Shown here one piece after another: positions 1 to 11,076 of a stretch of 64,000 nt of DNA. Source of the DNA: Clostridium vincentii (lineage in GTDB: Bacteria; Bacillota; Clostridia; Clostridiales; Clostridiaceae); NCBI RefSeq assembly GCF_002995745.1, contig NZ_PVXQ01000002.1, forward strand, positions 1 through 64,000, in the 5' to 3' direction. The notes beneath the pieces were generated by a model. The model was not told the origin of the DNA. It worked only from the letters and a program-made list of their open reading frames with translations, and did no database searches. The translations under genes and the position numbers were made by a program. Each line of letters starts with the position of its first letter. Within the stretch, counting starts at the first letter, position 1.

Positions 1-1155
<1,155 letters not shown>

Positions 1156-1219
1156 ATAGAGAAATACAAGAATAACTTAATATATATATGTGCAATTTTC
1201 AGAGAATAATTTCTGAAGA

Positions 1220-1336
1220 TCTGGTGATGATGGCATAGAGGAAACACTCCTTTCCATTCCGAACAGGAAAGTTAAGCTCTATTGCGCCAATGGTACTGCA
1301 TGGGCAACTGTGTGGGAGAGTAGGACGTTGCCAGGT
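1220..1336 (+). rRNA. 5S ribosomal RNA
   Basis: A ~117-nt 5S rRNA lies 64 nt after the 23S end. It begins with TCTGGTGATGATGGC, contains the conserved CATTCCGAACAGG and GGGAGAGTAGGACGTTGCCAGG stretches, and its two ends pair (CTGG with CCAG). It is the last gene of the rRNA operon and is followed by a strong terminator. Confidence 0.96.
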
Positions 1337-1356
1337 GAATAAAAAGTTTTAATAAG

Positions 1357-1404
1357 AAAAAAAGAAGTTCTAAAATAATTTAGGTTATTTTAGAGCTTCT
1401 TTTT
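1357..1404 (+). terminator. Intrinsic terminator of the rRNA operon
   Basis: A near-perfect long stem (AAGAAGTTCTAAAATAA pairing with TTATTTTAGAGCTTCTT, one mismatch or wobble) with a six-base loop is followed by a T run. It lies 20 nt after 5S. Confidence 0.9.
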
Positions 1405-1477
1405 GTTATTTAAAGAAATATATTCATTAAACAATGAATTTTTAAGAAATAAACTGTAAATATACCCAATAAAAATG

Positions 1478-1507
1478 TTTACATAAAGTTTTTTTCAAAA
1501 ATATTAC
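1478..1507 (+). promoter_or_regulatory. Weak candidate promoter for the glycogen operon
   Basis: TTTACA (1478-1483) is separated by 18 nt from TATTAC (1502-1507). The match is only moderate. No better sigma-A candidate or cre site is evident between the rRNA terminator and glgB. Confidence 0.3.
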
Positions 1508-1630
1508 AATAAGTAATGAAATCTAATGAAAAATTTGATAAGATAGGAATATAGAAAATAAATCGGGTATTTTATGTAAGTTTATTTCTATGAAAATAAT
1601 TAGGGTATAAGCAATGAGGGGGGATTTCTT

Positions 1631-4036
1631 TTGGAGAAAAACAATATCAAGAAAACAGAGCCAAATATAAGAAAAAATGTAACAGAAGAAAAAAATATAA
1701 ATAATAAAAGTGGTATAGAAGTTGCTAATAAGAAAGAGATAATGGCAGAAGAATCTACTAATAAAGCTGTAATAAAAAAAGATTTAGTAGAAGTAAAAGA
1801 AGCAGAGATAAAAAAAGAAGTTGAAGCAGTTGAAGCAGTTGAAAAAGCTGTTATTAAAAAGGTGGCAAAGCCACGAGCTAAAAGAAAAACTGTGGCTGCA
1901 TCAGAAGAGAAGCAAGCTTCAACAGTAAAGAAACCTGCAAAAAAGAAGGCAGTTATAAAAGAAAGTAAGTTAGAATTAGAAGTTAAAAGCAAAGAGATAT
2001 CAAACAATAATGTTAATATAAAAGACGAAGGAATGGAAAAATACGGAAGAAAACTAAATAAAAATGATCTAACGAATCTTAATACTTATTTATTCCATGA
2101 AGGTAAGAATTATGAAGTGTATGAGATATTAGGAGCTCATAGCACAACTGAAAAGAGAAAAAAAGGGGTAAGATTTGCTACTTGGGCACCTAATGCAAAG
2201 GATATATATGTAGTTGGAGATTTTAATAACTTTGAAGTTAAAGAAGAATTCAAGCTTAAAAAGGTTACAGAACAAGGATTATGGAGTGAATTCATTGAGG
2301 GGCTAGAAGAAGGAAATATATACAAGTATTGCATAGTAGATCAAAATGGGATTAAAAGTGAATTTAAATCAGACCCATATGCTATAAAAACTGAACTTAG
2401 ACCAAATAATGCATCTATTATTTACACTCCAGAAAAGTTTAAATGGGAAGATAAAAAATGGATTAATAAAAATATAAATGCAAATGTATATGAAAGTCCT
2501 ATGAATATTTACGAAGTTCATTTAGGATCATGGAAAACAAAAGAAAATGGTGATTTTCTAAGTTATGAAGAAATTGCTGATGAATTACCTAAGTATGCAA
2601 AGGAAATGGGATATACTCATGTAGAAATTATGTCTATAGTTGAGCATCCATTAGATGCATCATGGGGATATCAAGGAACAGGATATTACTCACCAACATC
2701 TAGATATGGAAGTTTGGAAGGCGTTAAGAAGCTAGTTCAAAAATTACACCAAGAGGATATCGGCGTTATATTAGATTGGGCACCGGGACATTTTTGTAAG
2801 GATGCGAATGGTTTATATCAATTCGATGGAACACCTACGTACGAGTACCAAGAAACATGGAGAGCTGAGAATAAAGGGTGGGGGACTTGCAACTTTGATT
2901 TAGGAAGAGCAGAAGTTAAAAGTTATTTAATATCAAATGCCTTATATTGGTTAAGAGAATTCCATATGGATGGACTTAGAGTAGATGCAGTATCAAGTAT
3001 GTTGTATTTAGATTATGGTAGAAATCATGGAGAATGGGCTCCTAATAAATTTGGTGGAAATGGTAATTTAGAAGGAATTGAATTTTTCAAAGAATTGAAT
3101 ACAGCTGTTTTTCAAGAGTTTTCAAATGCATTAATGATAGCAGAGGAATCTACAGCATGGCCTAATGTAAGTAAGCCTGTTGAAGAAGATGGATTAGGTT
3201 TCAATTTTAAATGGGATATGGGTTGGATGAATGATACCTTAGAATATATTGAATTAGATCCAATATATAGAAGACATCATCATAAAAATATAACCTTTGC
3301 AATGATGTATAATTACTCGGAAAATTTTGTGTTACCTCTTTCACATGATGAAGTAGTTCATGGTAAGAAGTCATTAATCAATAAAATGTGGGGAGATGAA
3401 TGGAATAAGTTTGCAGGACTTAGATTATTTTCTTCATATATGATGTCACATCCAGGAAAAAAATTATGCTTTATGGGGAGTGAATTTGCTCAAACAGTAG
3501 AATGGAGAGAGTATGAACAATTGCAGTGGAATCTCATTGAAGAAAATGAATTAAACAAACAAACCCAAACTTTCTTTAAAGATTTTAATAAATTATATCT
3601 TGATAATAAGGCATTTTGGCAATTAGATTACAATCCTAATGGATTTGAGTGGATAGACCCAAAGAATAATGAACAAAGTATTCTTATTTTCATGAGAAAA
3701 AGTAGAGATGATGAGGATACATTAATAGTTATTAATAATTTTCAGTCAGAAGTATATTATGATTATCAAATTGGAGTACCATTCTTAGGGGAATATGAAC
3801 AGGTCTTTAATACTGATGATGTTAAGTATGGTGGTTCAGGGCAAGTTATTGAAGATGTGCTTATAGCTGAAAATGAGAAATTCCATAATCAACCTTATTC
3901 ATTAAAAATTATGGTGCCACCTATGGCTACGCTAGTATTGAAGATTAAAAAAATAGAGAAAGATGACAAAAAGATAATTGACATAGAAAAAAATGAAAAA
4001 AAAGAAATTATAGAAACAAAAAAAAAAGTAGTTTAA
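1631..4036 (+). CDS. glgB: 1,4-alpha-glucan branching enzyme with Lys/Ala-rich N-terminal tail
   Basis: This cytoplasmic enzyme makes alpha-1,6 branches in glycogen. It starts at TTG, 5-10 nt after a GAGGGGGGA ribosome binding site. Residues 1 to about 134 are low complexity, rich in Lys, Glu and Ala, with a histone-H1-like patch (KPRAKRK, KKPAKKKA). The enzyme proper begins near Met135 with an early-set (CBM48) domain, followed by the GH13 barrel. The expected nucleophile is Asp452 (DGLRVDAV), the acid/base Glu505 (IAEES), and the third carboxylate Asp573 (LSHDEVVHGK). The C-terminus is again a Lys/Glu-rich tail of about 30 residues. Usual family members are ~630-730 residues; this one is 801. 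It is the first gene of the glg operon. The enzyme identity is certain; the role of the tails is unknown. Confidence 0.97.
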   Translation: MEKNNIKKTEPNIRKNVTEEKNINNKSGIEVANKKEIMAEESTNKAVIKKDLVEVKEAEIKKEVEAVEAVEKAVIKKVAKPRAKRKTVAASEEKQASTVKKPAKKKAVIKESKLELEVKSKEISNNNVNIKDEGMEKYGRKLNKNDLTNLNTYLFHEGKNYEVYEILGAHSTTEKRKKGVRFATWAPNAKDIYVVGDFNNFEVKEEFKLKKVTEQGLWSEFIEGLEEGNIYKYCIVDQNGIKSEFKSDPYAIKTELRPNNASIIYTPEKFKWEDKKWINKNINANVYESPMNIYEVHLGSWKTKENGDFLSYEEIADELPKYAKEMGYTHVEIMSIVEHPLDASWGYQGTGYYSPTSRYGSLEGVKKLVQKLHQEDIGVILDWAPGHFCKDANGLYQFDGTPTYEYQETWRAENKGWGTCNFDLGRAEVKSYLISNALYWLREFHMDGLRVDAVSSMLYLDYGRNHGEWAPNKFGGNGNLEGIEFFKELNTAVFQEFSNALMIAEESTAWPNVSKPVEEDGLGFNFKWDMGWMNDTLEYIELDPIYRRHHHKNITFAMMYNYSENFVLPLSHDEVVHGKKSLINKMWGDEWNKFAGLRLFSSYMMSHPGKKLCFMGSEFAQTVEWREYEQLQWNLIEENELNKQTQTFFKDFNKLYLDNKAFWQLDYNPNGFEWIDPKNNEQSILIFMRKSRDDEDTLIVINNFQSEVYYDYQIGVPFLGEYEQVFNTDDVKYGGSGQVIEDVLIAENEKFHNQPYSLKIMVPPMATLVLKIKKIEKDDKKIIDIEKNEKKEIIETKKKVV

Positions 4037-4062
4037 TAAATTGGTGGCAAGGGAGAACGTAT

Positions 4063-5496
4063 ATGAAGGTTTTATTTGTAGCAGCAGAAGCACATCCCTT
4101 AATTAAAAGTGGTGGATTAGGAGATGTGGCTGGAGCATTACCAAAAGAACTTGCAAGAAAAGGTGTAGATGTAAGAGTAGTTATACCTAAATATAAGAAT
4201 ATTAACCCTGAGTTAAAAGATAAATTAAAATTTACTGGATGGTTCATGGTAAATGTTGGCTGGAGATCTCAATACTGTGGAGTATCCGAATATGAATGGG
4301 AAGGTGTAACCTACTATCTTATAGATAATGAACATTATTTTTATAGAGATGTAATGTATGGGCATTATGATGATGGGGAAAGATTTGCATTCTTTGATAG
4401 AGCAGTATTAGAGTTGATGAAGAAAATAAATTGGCAAGCAGATGTAATACATTGTAATGACTGGCAGGCAGGCATGGTTCCAGTATTACTAAATTTAGAG
4501 TATAAAAAAGATTTATTCTATACTGAAATGAAAACTGTATACTCAATACACAATATACTATTTCAAGGATGTTTTGATAGAGATATTCTGCCTGAATTAT
4601 TTGGATATGATTATGAAGCCTATAATAATGACAGTATAAAGTTTGATAAAGGTATAAGTTTTATGAAGGGTGGAATTAATTATTCAGATTTAATTACTAC
4701 TGTAAGTTATAGCTATGCAAATGAAATAAAGACAGAAGAGTATGGGGAAAGGCTTGATGGATTGTTAAGATGCAGAGAAGATTCTTTAAGAGGAATACTA
4801 AATGGAATAGATTATGATGAATTTAATCCCGCTGAGGATAAATATATTTCCAAAAACTATGATGTTATTAACATTAAAGATAAAGCAATCAATAAAAAAG
4901 AGCTGCAAAAAGAGTTAGGGCTTTATGTAAATGCAAATACACCTATGATAGGAATGGTAACTAGACTTACAAGTCAGAAAGGGTTGGATTTATTAGTTAA
5001 TGTGGCAGAACGATTACTTCAACAGGATGTGCAGTTAGTTATTGTAGGAACTGGGGATAAACATTTTGAAGATCATTTTAATTGGTTAAGTGACAGATAC
5101 AATGGTAAAGTGTCAGCAAATATAAGGTTTGATAATGGTTTAGCTCACAAGGTATATGCAGGCTGTGATATGTTTTTGATGCCTTCATTATTTGAGCCCT
5201 GCGGGTTAGGACAGCTAATATCATTAAGATATGGCACTATCCCAATAGTTAGAGAAACTGGAGGACTTAAAGATACAGTTGTTCCATATAATCAATATGA
5301 TGGTTCGGGAAATGGTTTTAGCTTTGCTAACTTTGATGCGGATGAAATGTTAAAGGTAATACAATATGCTTTAGAGATTTATTATGATAAGAATCAGTGG
5401 AGTAAAATTATTACACAAGCTATGAACTCAGATAATAGTTGGGATAAATCAGCAGAACTATATTTAAATATGTATAAAGAAATAACTAATAAATAA
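4063..5496 (+). CDS. glgA: Glycogen synthase (ADP-glucose, GT5)
   Basis: It transfers glucose from ADP-glucose to the growing alpha-1,4 glucan in the cytoplasm. At 477 residues it is a normal-length GT5 enzyme. The N-terminal ADP-glucose binding motif KSGGLGDV starts at Lys15. The C-terminal GT-B domain carries the conserved FEPCGLGQ motif with the catalytic-site Glu378. It starts 26 nt after glgB with an AAGGGAGA site, so it is operon-linked, and glgP follows 21 nt later. Confidence 0.98.
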   Translation: MKVLFVAAEAHPLIKSGGLGDVAGALPKELARKGVDVRVVIPKYKNINPELKDKLKFTGWFMVNVGWRSQYCGVSEYEWEGVTYYLIDNEHYFYRDVMYGHYDDGERFAFFDRAVLELMKKINWQADVIHCNDWQAGMVPVLLNLEYKKDLFYTEMKTVYSIHNILFQGCFDRDILPELFGYDYEAYNNDSIKFDKGISFMKGGINYSDLITTVSYSYANEIKTEEYGERLDGLLRCREDSLRGILNGIDYDEFNPAEDKYISKNYDVINIKDKAINKKELQKELGLYVNANTPMIGMVTRLTSQKGLDLLVNVAERLLQQDVQLVIVGTGDKHFEDHFNWLSDRYNGKVSANIRFDNGLAHKVYAGCDMFLMPSLFEPCGLGQLISLRYGTIPIVRETGGLKDTVVPYNQYDGSGNGFSFANFDADEMLKVIQYALEIYYDKNQWSKIITQAMNSDNSWDKSAELYLNMYKEITNK

Positions 5497-5517
5497 GCAA
5501 ACAATTTAGGAGGCAAA

Positions 5518-7953
5518 ATGTTATCAATAGATAGAAAAACATTTAAAATAGCATTTATAAATAAATTTGTAGAAATACATGGAGTAGAGTTAAAAGATGG
5601 AACTAATCAACAAAAATATGAAGCGCTTGCAGGTATAGTTAGAGATTATGTATCAAGAACATGGCTTAAGACTAATAAGAGAAATAATAAATCAGGACAA
5701 AAACAAGTTTATTATTTTTCAATGGAATTCTTATTAGGAAGATTATTAGGTGATGCATTATTAAATCTAGGACTAAGAGATGTATGTAAAGCAGCTTTAG
5801 AAGAATTAAATATAAACTTAGATGAGCTAGAAAACTTTGAACATGACCAAGGACTAGGAAATGGTGGGCTAGGAAGACTAGCCGCTTGTTTTCTAGATTC
5901 AATGGCATCTTTAAACATTCCAGGAAATGGATGTGGAATAAGATACAAATATGGATTTTTCGAACAAAAAATTATCGATGGAAAACAAGTTGAAGTATCA
6001 GATGAGTGGCTAAAAGAAGGAAATGCATGGGAAACTAGAAAAGCGAATAAGAGTGAGATAGTTAAGTTTGGTGGGGAAATAAAAGTAGATTATATTAATG
6101 GAGGTATGAATTTTACCCATGTAAATTATGAACCAGTGCTTGCAGTTCCTTATGATACTCCAGTAGTTGGTTATGAAAATGATGTTGTTAATACATTAAG
6201 ACTTTGGAGCGCAGAAGCTGTTTCAAATGAATTTGATTATTCATCTTTTAGCAGAGGAGAATTTCTACAAGCTATAGAATATAAAAATTCAGTAGAATCA
6301 ATATCACAAGTATTATATCCAGAAGATTCCTTTTATAAAGGTAAAATATTAAGGCTAAAGCAACAATATTTCTTTGTATCAGCAGGAATTCAAAGCATAC
6401 TAAGACATTTTAAAAAGCAAGATGGAGATATAAGGTTTTTAGATGAAAAGGTGGCACTTCATATTAATGATACTCATCCCACATTAGCAATACCAGAACT
6501 TATGAGGATATTAGTAGATGAGGAAGGGTTAGATTGGGATGAGGCATGGAGAATTACAACAAATACAGTATCATACACAAATCATACAATATTAGCAGAA
6601 GCCTTAGAAAAATGGCCAATTGATATGTTTAAAACTTTACTTCCTAGAATTTATATGGTAGTCGAAGAAATAAATAAAAGATTTTGTGAAGAACTTTGGA
6701 ATAAGTTCCAAGGTCAATGGCAAAAAATATCTGATATGGCAATAATATCAGATGGACAAATTAAGATGGCACATTTAGCTATAGTAGGTAGTCATAGTGT
6801 TAATGGTGTTGCTAAACTTCATACAGAGATATTAAAGAAAAAAGAAATGAGTAATTTTTACTATTTGTATCCTAATAAATTTAACAATAAGACAAATGGA
6901 ATTACCCATAGAAGATGGTTGTTAAAGAGTAATCCAAGACTTACTGATTTATTAAAGGAAACTATAGGTGAAAGTTTTATAAAACATCCAACAGATTTAG
7001 TTAACTTCGAGAGATTTTTAGAGGATAAATCTACCTTGGAAAAATTAGGGAAAATAAAACTAGCAAATAAGGAAGTATTAACGAACACTATACTACAAAC
7101 ACAAGGAATATCCGTAGATCCAAATTCTATTTTTGATGTTCATGTAAAAAGAATTCATGCATATAAAAGACAAATATTAAATTGTTTAAGGATAATGGAT
7201 TTACATAATGCATTAATAGATAATCCAAACTTAGGGATTGAACCAAGAACGTTTATATTTGCAGGAAAGGCAGCTCCAGGATATTATTTAGCTAAAAACA
7301 CTATAGAATTAATTAATTCTGTAGCAAAACTTATAAATAATGATTCAAGAATAAATGATAAAATAAAAGTAGTATACTTGGAAAATTATAATGTTTCTAT
7401 GGCAGAAGAAATTGTGCCAGGCACAGATCTGAGTGAACAAATTTCAACAACAACAAAGGAAGCATCAGGAACTTCAAATATGAAATTCATGATGAATGGT
7501 GCAGTAACGATAGCAACATTAGATGGTGCAAATATAGAAATAAGAGATGAAGTTACAGATGATGATATAGTGATTTTTGGATTAACAGCAGATGAAGTAT
7601 TTAATTACTATAAATTTGGTGGATATAATTCCATAGAAATATATAATAATGATTCAAGGATAAAGAGAGTGCTTAATGATTTGATTAATGGGAAATATCA
7701 TCAGGATAAAGAAAGATTCAGGAGTATATATGAAAATCTAATTACTTATAATGATGAATTCTTTGTGTTAAAAGACTTTGATTCATATATAAGAGCTCAA
7801 GATAGAGTTAATACCCTTTTTAAAGACCCCGTTAAGTGGCAAAAGATGTGTGGACAAAATATAGCACATTCAGGTATATTTTCATCTGATAGAACTATTG
7901 AACAATATGCAACAGGTATTTGGGGATCAGAAGTAATATATAAAAACCTATAA
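5518..7953 (+). CDS. glgP: Glycogen/maltodextrin phosphorylase (GT35)
   Basis: It releases glucose-1-phosphate from the non-reducing ends of glycogen or maltodextrin using PLP. Its 811 residues match the bacterial family. The PLP-binding region EASGTSNMKFMMNG is intact, with the Schiff-base lysine at about Lys656, and the N-terminal NGGLGRLAACFLDS motif is present. It starts behind a strong TTTAGGAGG site. It sits between synthase and a GH13 enzyme, so synthesis and breakdown are encoded together, as in other clostridial glg operons. Confidence 0.98.
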   Translation: MLSIDRKTFKIAFINKFVEIHGVELKDGTNQQKYEALAGIVRDYVSRTWLKTNKRNNKSGQKQVYYFSMEFLLGRLLGDALLNLGLRDVCKAALEELNINLDELENFEHDQGLGNGGLGRLAACFLDSMASLNIPGNGCGIRYKYGFFEQKIIDGKQVEVSDEWLKEGNAWETRKANKSEIVKFGGEIKVDYINGGMNFTHVNYEPVLAVPYDTPVVGYENDVVNTLRLWSAEAVSNEFDYSSFSRGEFLQAIEYKNSVESISQVLYPEDSFYKGKILRLKQQYFFVSAGIQSILRHFKKQDGDIRFLDEKVALHINDTHPTLAIPELMRILVDEEGLDWDEAWRITTNTVSYTNHTILAEALEKWPIDMFKTLLPRIYMVVEEINKRFCEELWNKFQGQWQKISDMAIISDGQIKMAHLAIVGSHSVNGVAKLHTEILKKKEMSNFYYLYPNKFNNKTNGITHRRWLLKSNPRLTDLLKETIGESFIKHPTDLVNFERFLEDKSTLEKLGKIKLANKEVLTNTILQTQGISVDPNSIFDVHVKRIHAYKRQILNCLRIMDLHNALIDNPNLGIEPRTFIFAGKAAPGYYLAKNTIELINSVAKLINNDSRINDKIKVVYLENYNVSMAEEIVPGTDLSEQISTTTKEASGTSNMKFMMNGAVTIATLDGANIEIRDEVTDDDIVIFGLTADEVFNYYKFGGYNSIEIYNNDSRIKRVLNDLINGKYHQDKERFRSIYENLITYNDEFFVLKDFDSYIRAQDRVNTLFKDPVKWQKMCGQNIAHSGIFSSDRTIEQYATGIWGSEVIYKNL

Positions 7954-7969
7954 GGAGGAGTAGTTTTAT

Positions 7970-9787
7970 ATGGATGGGTTAAAAGCAATTCACGACTCAC
8001 AAAAAATTAATTATAGGAATCCCTTTGGAGCAGTGGAAATTGGGCAAAAAGTTAAGTTATCCATAGAAACAAATAAAGATATAACCGTAGCCCTAGAATT
8101 CATTCAGTGTAATGGATCTCTTACAAATATAGGAATGTCTAAGGAGTATTTGAATAATGGTGGATATAAATATTCAGTAGAAATAGATACTTCAGATTGT
8201 TTAGGTATATTAGAATATTATTTTATTCTAATAGATGGATACGGAAGAGTGTATTATGGTAACAATGATGAAAGATTAGGTGGAATAGGACAAATGTATA
8301 ATTATAAGCCTATACCCTATCAAATAACTATATATGAAAAAGCAGAAGTACCTGATTGGTATAAAGAAGGGGTTATTTATCAAATATTTGTAGATAGATT
8401 TTATAATGGGAATGAAGATGGTACTATACTTTCTCCAAAAGATAATTCATTTATATATGGTACATGGTATGATAACCCAATGTACATTAAGGATTCTGAA
8501 GGTAGCGTAATAAGGTGGGATTTTTATGGTGGAAATCTTAAAGGCGTAATAAAAAAACTAGATTATATTAAATCATTAGGGATAAATATTATATATCTAA
8601 ATCCTATATTTAAAGCTTCAAGTTGTCATAAATATGATACTGGAGATTATGAAAATATAGATGAAATGTTTGGAACTAATGAGGAATTTAAATTATTATG
8701 CCAGAAAGCAAAGGAAAAAGGCATAAGAATAATATTAGATGGAGTATTTAGCCATACTGGAGATGATAGTAAATATTTTAATAAGCTAGGGAAATACCAA
8801 ACTGTAGGAGCATATCAATCAAAAGACTCACCATATTTTAAATGGTATAGATTTAATGAATATCCTAAGCGTTATGAATCTTGGTGGGGAGTAGATAATC
8901 AGCCTAATGTTGAGGAACTAGAACCAAGTTATCTTGATTATATAGTGAAAAGTGATAATTCAATTATAAAGAAATGGATGAAATTAGGAGCTAGTGGATG
9001 GCGATTAGATGTTGCAGATGAACTTCCAGACGAATTTATTCAAGAAGTTAAGAAGGCTATGAATCAAGTTACTAAGGACAATGTACTTATTGGAGAAGTT
9101 TGGGAAGATGCATCAAATAAGGTAAGCTATTCTCAAAAAAGAAAATATTTATATGGGAAAGAGTTAGACTCAGTTACTAATTATCCTTTGAGAGAAAACT
9201 TAATCAATTTTATTAAGGGATATATAAAGTCAGATAAGTTTTCAAAGAGAATAATGTCTGTATATGAAAATTACCCAACAGAAAATTTTCATGCAAATAT
9301 GAACATTATAGGGACTCATGATACCGAAAGAATATTAAGTGTTCTTGACACTAGGATTGAATTGCTAAGGATAATGGTTGTACTACAGATGACTTTACCA
9401 GGAGTCCCCTTAGTATATTATGGTGATGAAGCTGGACTAGAGGGAGGGAAAGATCCCGATAATAGAAAAGCGTATCCATGGGATAGGGAAAATAATGAAA
9501 TATTAAATTTTTATAAAAGAGTAGTGAAAATAAGAAATAAAGAAGTTAGTCTTAAACAAGGAAATCTGAAGATTTATAATACAGATGCAGATGTGTGTGT
9601 ATTTGAGAGGTGCTATGATAATGAAAAAATTATAGTTGCTGTAAATATCTCTAATGAGGATAAAGATATTAATATTGAAGGTCCTTATGTAGATTTAGTG
9701 AAAAAGAACAATCAATATGAAGTGGTAGAACTAAATAATATAATAACTATACAGGGGTATGGGTATAAAATTTTAAAAAAAGTATAG
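7970..9787 (+). CDS. GH13 alpha-glycosidase, neopullulanase/cyclomaltodextrinase type
   Basis: This 605-residue cytoplasmic protein has no signal peptide. An N-terminal beta domain of about 120 residues (CBM34-like) precedes the GH13 barrel, which opens with VIYQIFVDRF. The expected catalytic residues are Asp347 (GWRLDVAD), Glu376 (IGEVWED) and Asp451 (GTHDTER). Its architecture resembles neopullulanases and maltogenic amylases rather than GlgX. In this operon it probably trims limit dextrins left by GlgP; that role and substrate are inferred. It starts 16 nt after glgP behind AAGGAGGAG. Confidence 0.9.
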   Translation: MDGLKAIHDSQKINYRNPFGAVEIGQKVKLSIETNKDITVALEFIQCNGSLTNIGMSKEYLNNGGYKYSVEIDTSDCLGILEYYFILIDGYGRVYYGNNDERLGGIGQMYNYKPIPYQITIYEKAEVPDWYKEGVIYQIFVDRFYNGNEDGTILSPKDNSFIYGTWYDNPMYIKDSEGSVIRWDFYGGNLKGVIKKLDYIKSLGINIIYLNPIFKASSCHKYDTGDYENIDEMFGTNEEFKLLCQKAKEKGIRIILDGVFSHTGDDSKYFNKLGKYQTVGAYQSKDSPYFKWYRFNEYPKRYESWWGVDNQPNVEELEPSYLDYIVKSDNSIIKKWMKLGASGWRLDVADELPDEFIQEVKKAMNQVTKDNVLIGEVWEDASNKVSYSQKRKYLYGKELDSVTNYPLRENLINFIKGYIKSDKFSKRIMSVYENYPTENFHANMNIIGTHDTERILSVLDTRIELLRIMVVLQMTLPGVPLVYYGDEAGLEGGKDPDNRKAYPWDRENNEILNFYKRVVKIRNKEVSLKQGNLKIYNTDADVCVFERCYDNEKIIVAVNISNEDKDINIEGPYVDLVKKNNQYEVVELNNIITIQGYGYKILKKV

Positions 9788-9805
9788 TTTAAAAAGCCTA
9801 TAAAT

Positions 9806-9827
9806 AATATGCCAAAAGCATATTTTT
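9806..9827 (+). terminator. Possible weak internal terminator or attenuator in the glg operon
   Basis: A 7-bp stem (AATATGC/GCATATT) with a five-base loop runs into TTTTT in the 102-nt gap before glgC, the largest gap in the operon. It could lower glgCD expression or protect an mRNA end. Confidence 0.4.
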
Positions 9828-9889
9828 AAAATATAAATAGGGATATATAAAATGGGAGAATTGTAGTAAAAGAGAGGAGATTGGTGTTT

Positions 9890-11050
9890 ATGGGTAAAAA
9901 TGAAATGGTAGCGATGATATTAGCAGGGGGTCAGGGATCTAGATTAGGTGTGTTAACAAAAAAATTAGCTAAACCAGCAGTTCCTTTTGGAGGCAAATAT
10001 AGAATTATAGATTTTCCTTTAAGTAATTGTGCTAATTCAGGAATTAATACTGTTGGAGTATTAACTCAATACAAACCATTAGAATTAAATGCACATATTG
10101 GTATTGGGGAACCGTGGGATTTGGATAGAAAAAATGGAGGAGTAAGAATTTTACCTCCATATCAAGAAGAAAAAGGTGGCAAATGGTATAAAGGGACTGC
10201 AAATGCAATATATCAAAATATAGAATTTGTTGATGGAGCTGATCCTGAATATATATTAATATTATCAGGAGATCATATCTATAAGATGGATTATACAAAA
10301 ATGTTGGATTTTCATAAAGAGAAGAAAGCTGAAGCTACTATAGCTGTAATCGAAGTACCTAAAAAAGAAGCAAGTAGATTTGGAATATTGAATACAAACG
10401 AAGATTCATCAATATATGAGTTTGAAGAAAAACCTCAAAAGCCAAAGAGTAATCTAGCATCTATGGGCGTTTATATATTCAATTGGAAAACATTAAAGAA
10501 GTATTTAAGAGATGATGAATCTAATAAGGATTCCAGTAATGATTTTGGAAAAGAAATACTTCCTAATATGCTTAATGATGGCAATAATATGGTGGCATAT
10601 CCATTTAAAGGGTATTGGAAGGATGTAGGTACTATTGAGAGTCTTTGGGAAGCAAATATGGATTTATTGAAAGAAAATAATCAGCTGAACCTCCATGATG
10701 AGAACTGGAAAATTTGTTCTGTAAATCCTGTAAGGCCAGCTCAATATATAGGAGAAGCAGCAAAGATTTCTAATTCGCTTATTGTTGAAGGCTGTGTAGT
10801 TAATGGAGAAGTAGAAAACTCTGTATTATTCCAAGGAGTACATGTTGGTAAAAATAGTATTATAAGAGATTCTGTTATAATGACAAATGCCAAGATAGGA
10901 GATAATGTTATTATTGAAAAAGCGATTATTGGCTCTAATGCTATTATTCGAAAAGATTGTAAAATTGGATTAGATAATGAAATTGCTATTGTAGCCGCAA
11001 AAGAAGAAGTGAAGATGGGAACAATTATAGAGGATGTTAAGGCTGTATAA
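9890..11050 (+). CDS. glgC: Glucose-1-phosphate adenylyltransferase, catalytic subunit
   Basis: It makes ADP-glucose from ATP and glucose-1-phosphate, the committed step of glycogen synthesis. The N-terminal nucleotidyltransferase domain has the pyrophosphorylase loop GGQGSRL at residues 13-19. A C-terminal left-handed beta-helix with repeated V/I-x-G-x motifs follows (from about residue 290). The ATG at 9890 is preferred because the AGAGAGGAGA site ends 9 nt upstream; the in-frame TTG at 9881 would abut that site. The product is 386 residues. Its partner glgD follows after 26 nt. Confidence 0.96.
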   Translation: MGKNEMVAMILAGGQGSRLGVLTKKLAKPAVPFGGKYRIIDFPLSNCANSGINTVGVLTQYKPLELNAHIGIGEPWDLDRKNGGVRILPPYQEEKGGKWYKGTANAIYQNIEFVDGADPEYILILSGDHIYKMDYTKMLDFHKEKKAEATIAVIEVPKKEASRFGILNTNEDSSIYEFEEKPQKPKSNLASMGVYIFNWKTLKKYLRDDESNKDSSNDFGKEILPNMLNDGNNMVAYPFKGYWKDVGTIESLWEANMDLLKENNQLNLHDENWKICSVNPVRPAQYIGEAAKISNSLIVEGCVVNGEVENSVLFQGVHVGKNSIIRDSVIMTNAKIGDNVIIEKAIIGSNAIIRKDCKIGLDNEIAIVAAKEEVKMGTIIEDVKAV

Positions 11051-11076
11051 AAATACTTTAATGGAGGTGAATATAA

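Noticed and set aside
9881-9889. TTG start for glgC three codons upstream
   Set aside because: It directly abuts the AGGAGA ribosome binding site; the ATG at 9890 has proper spacing.
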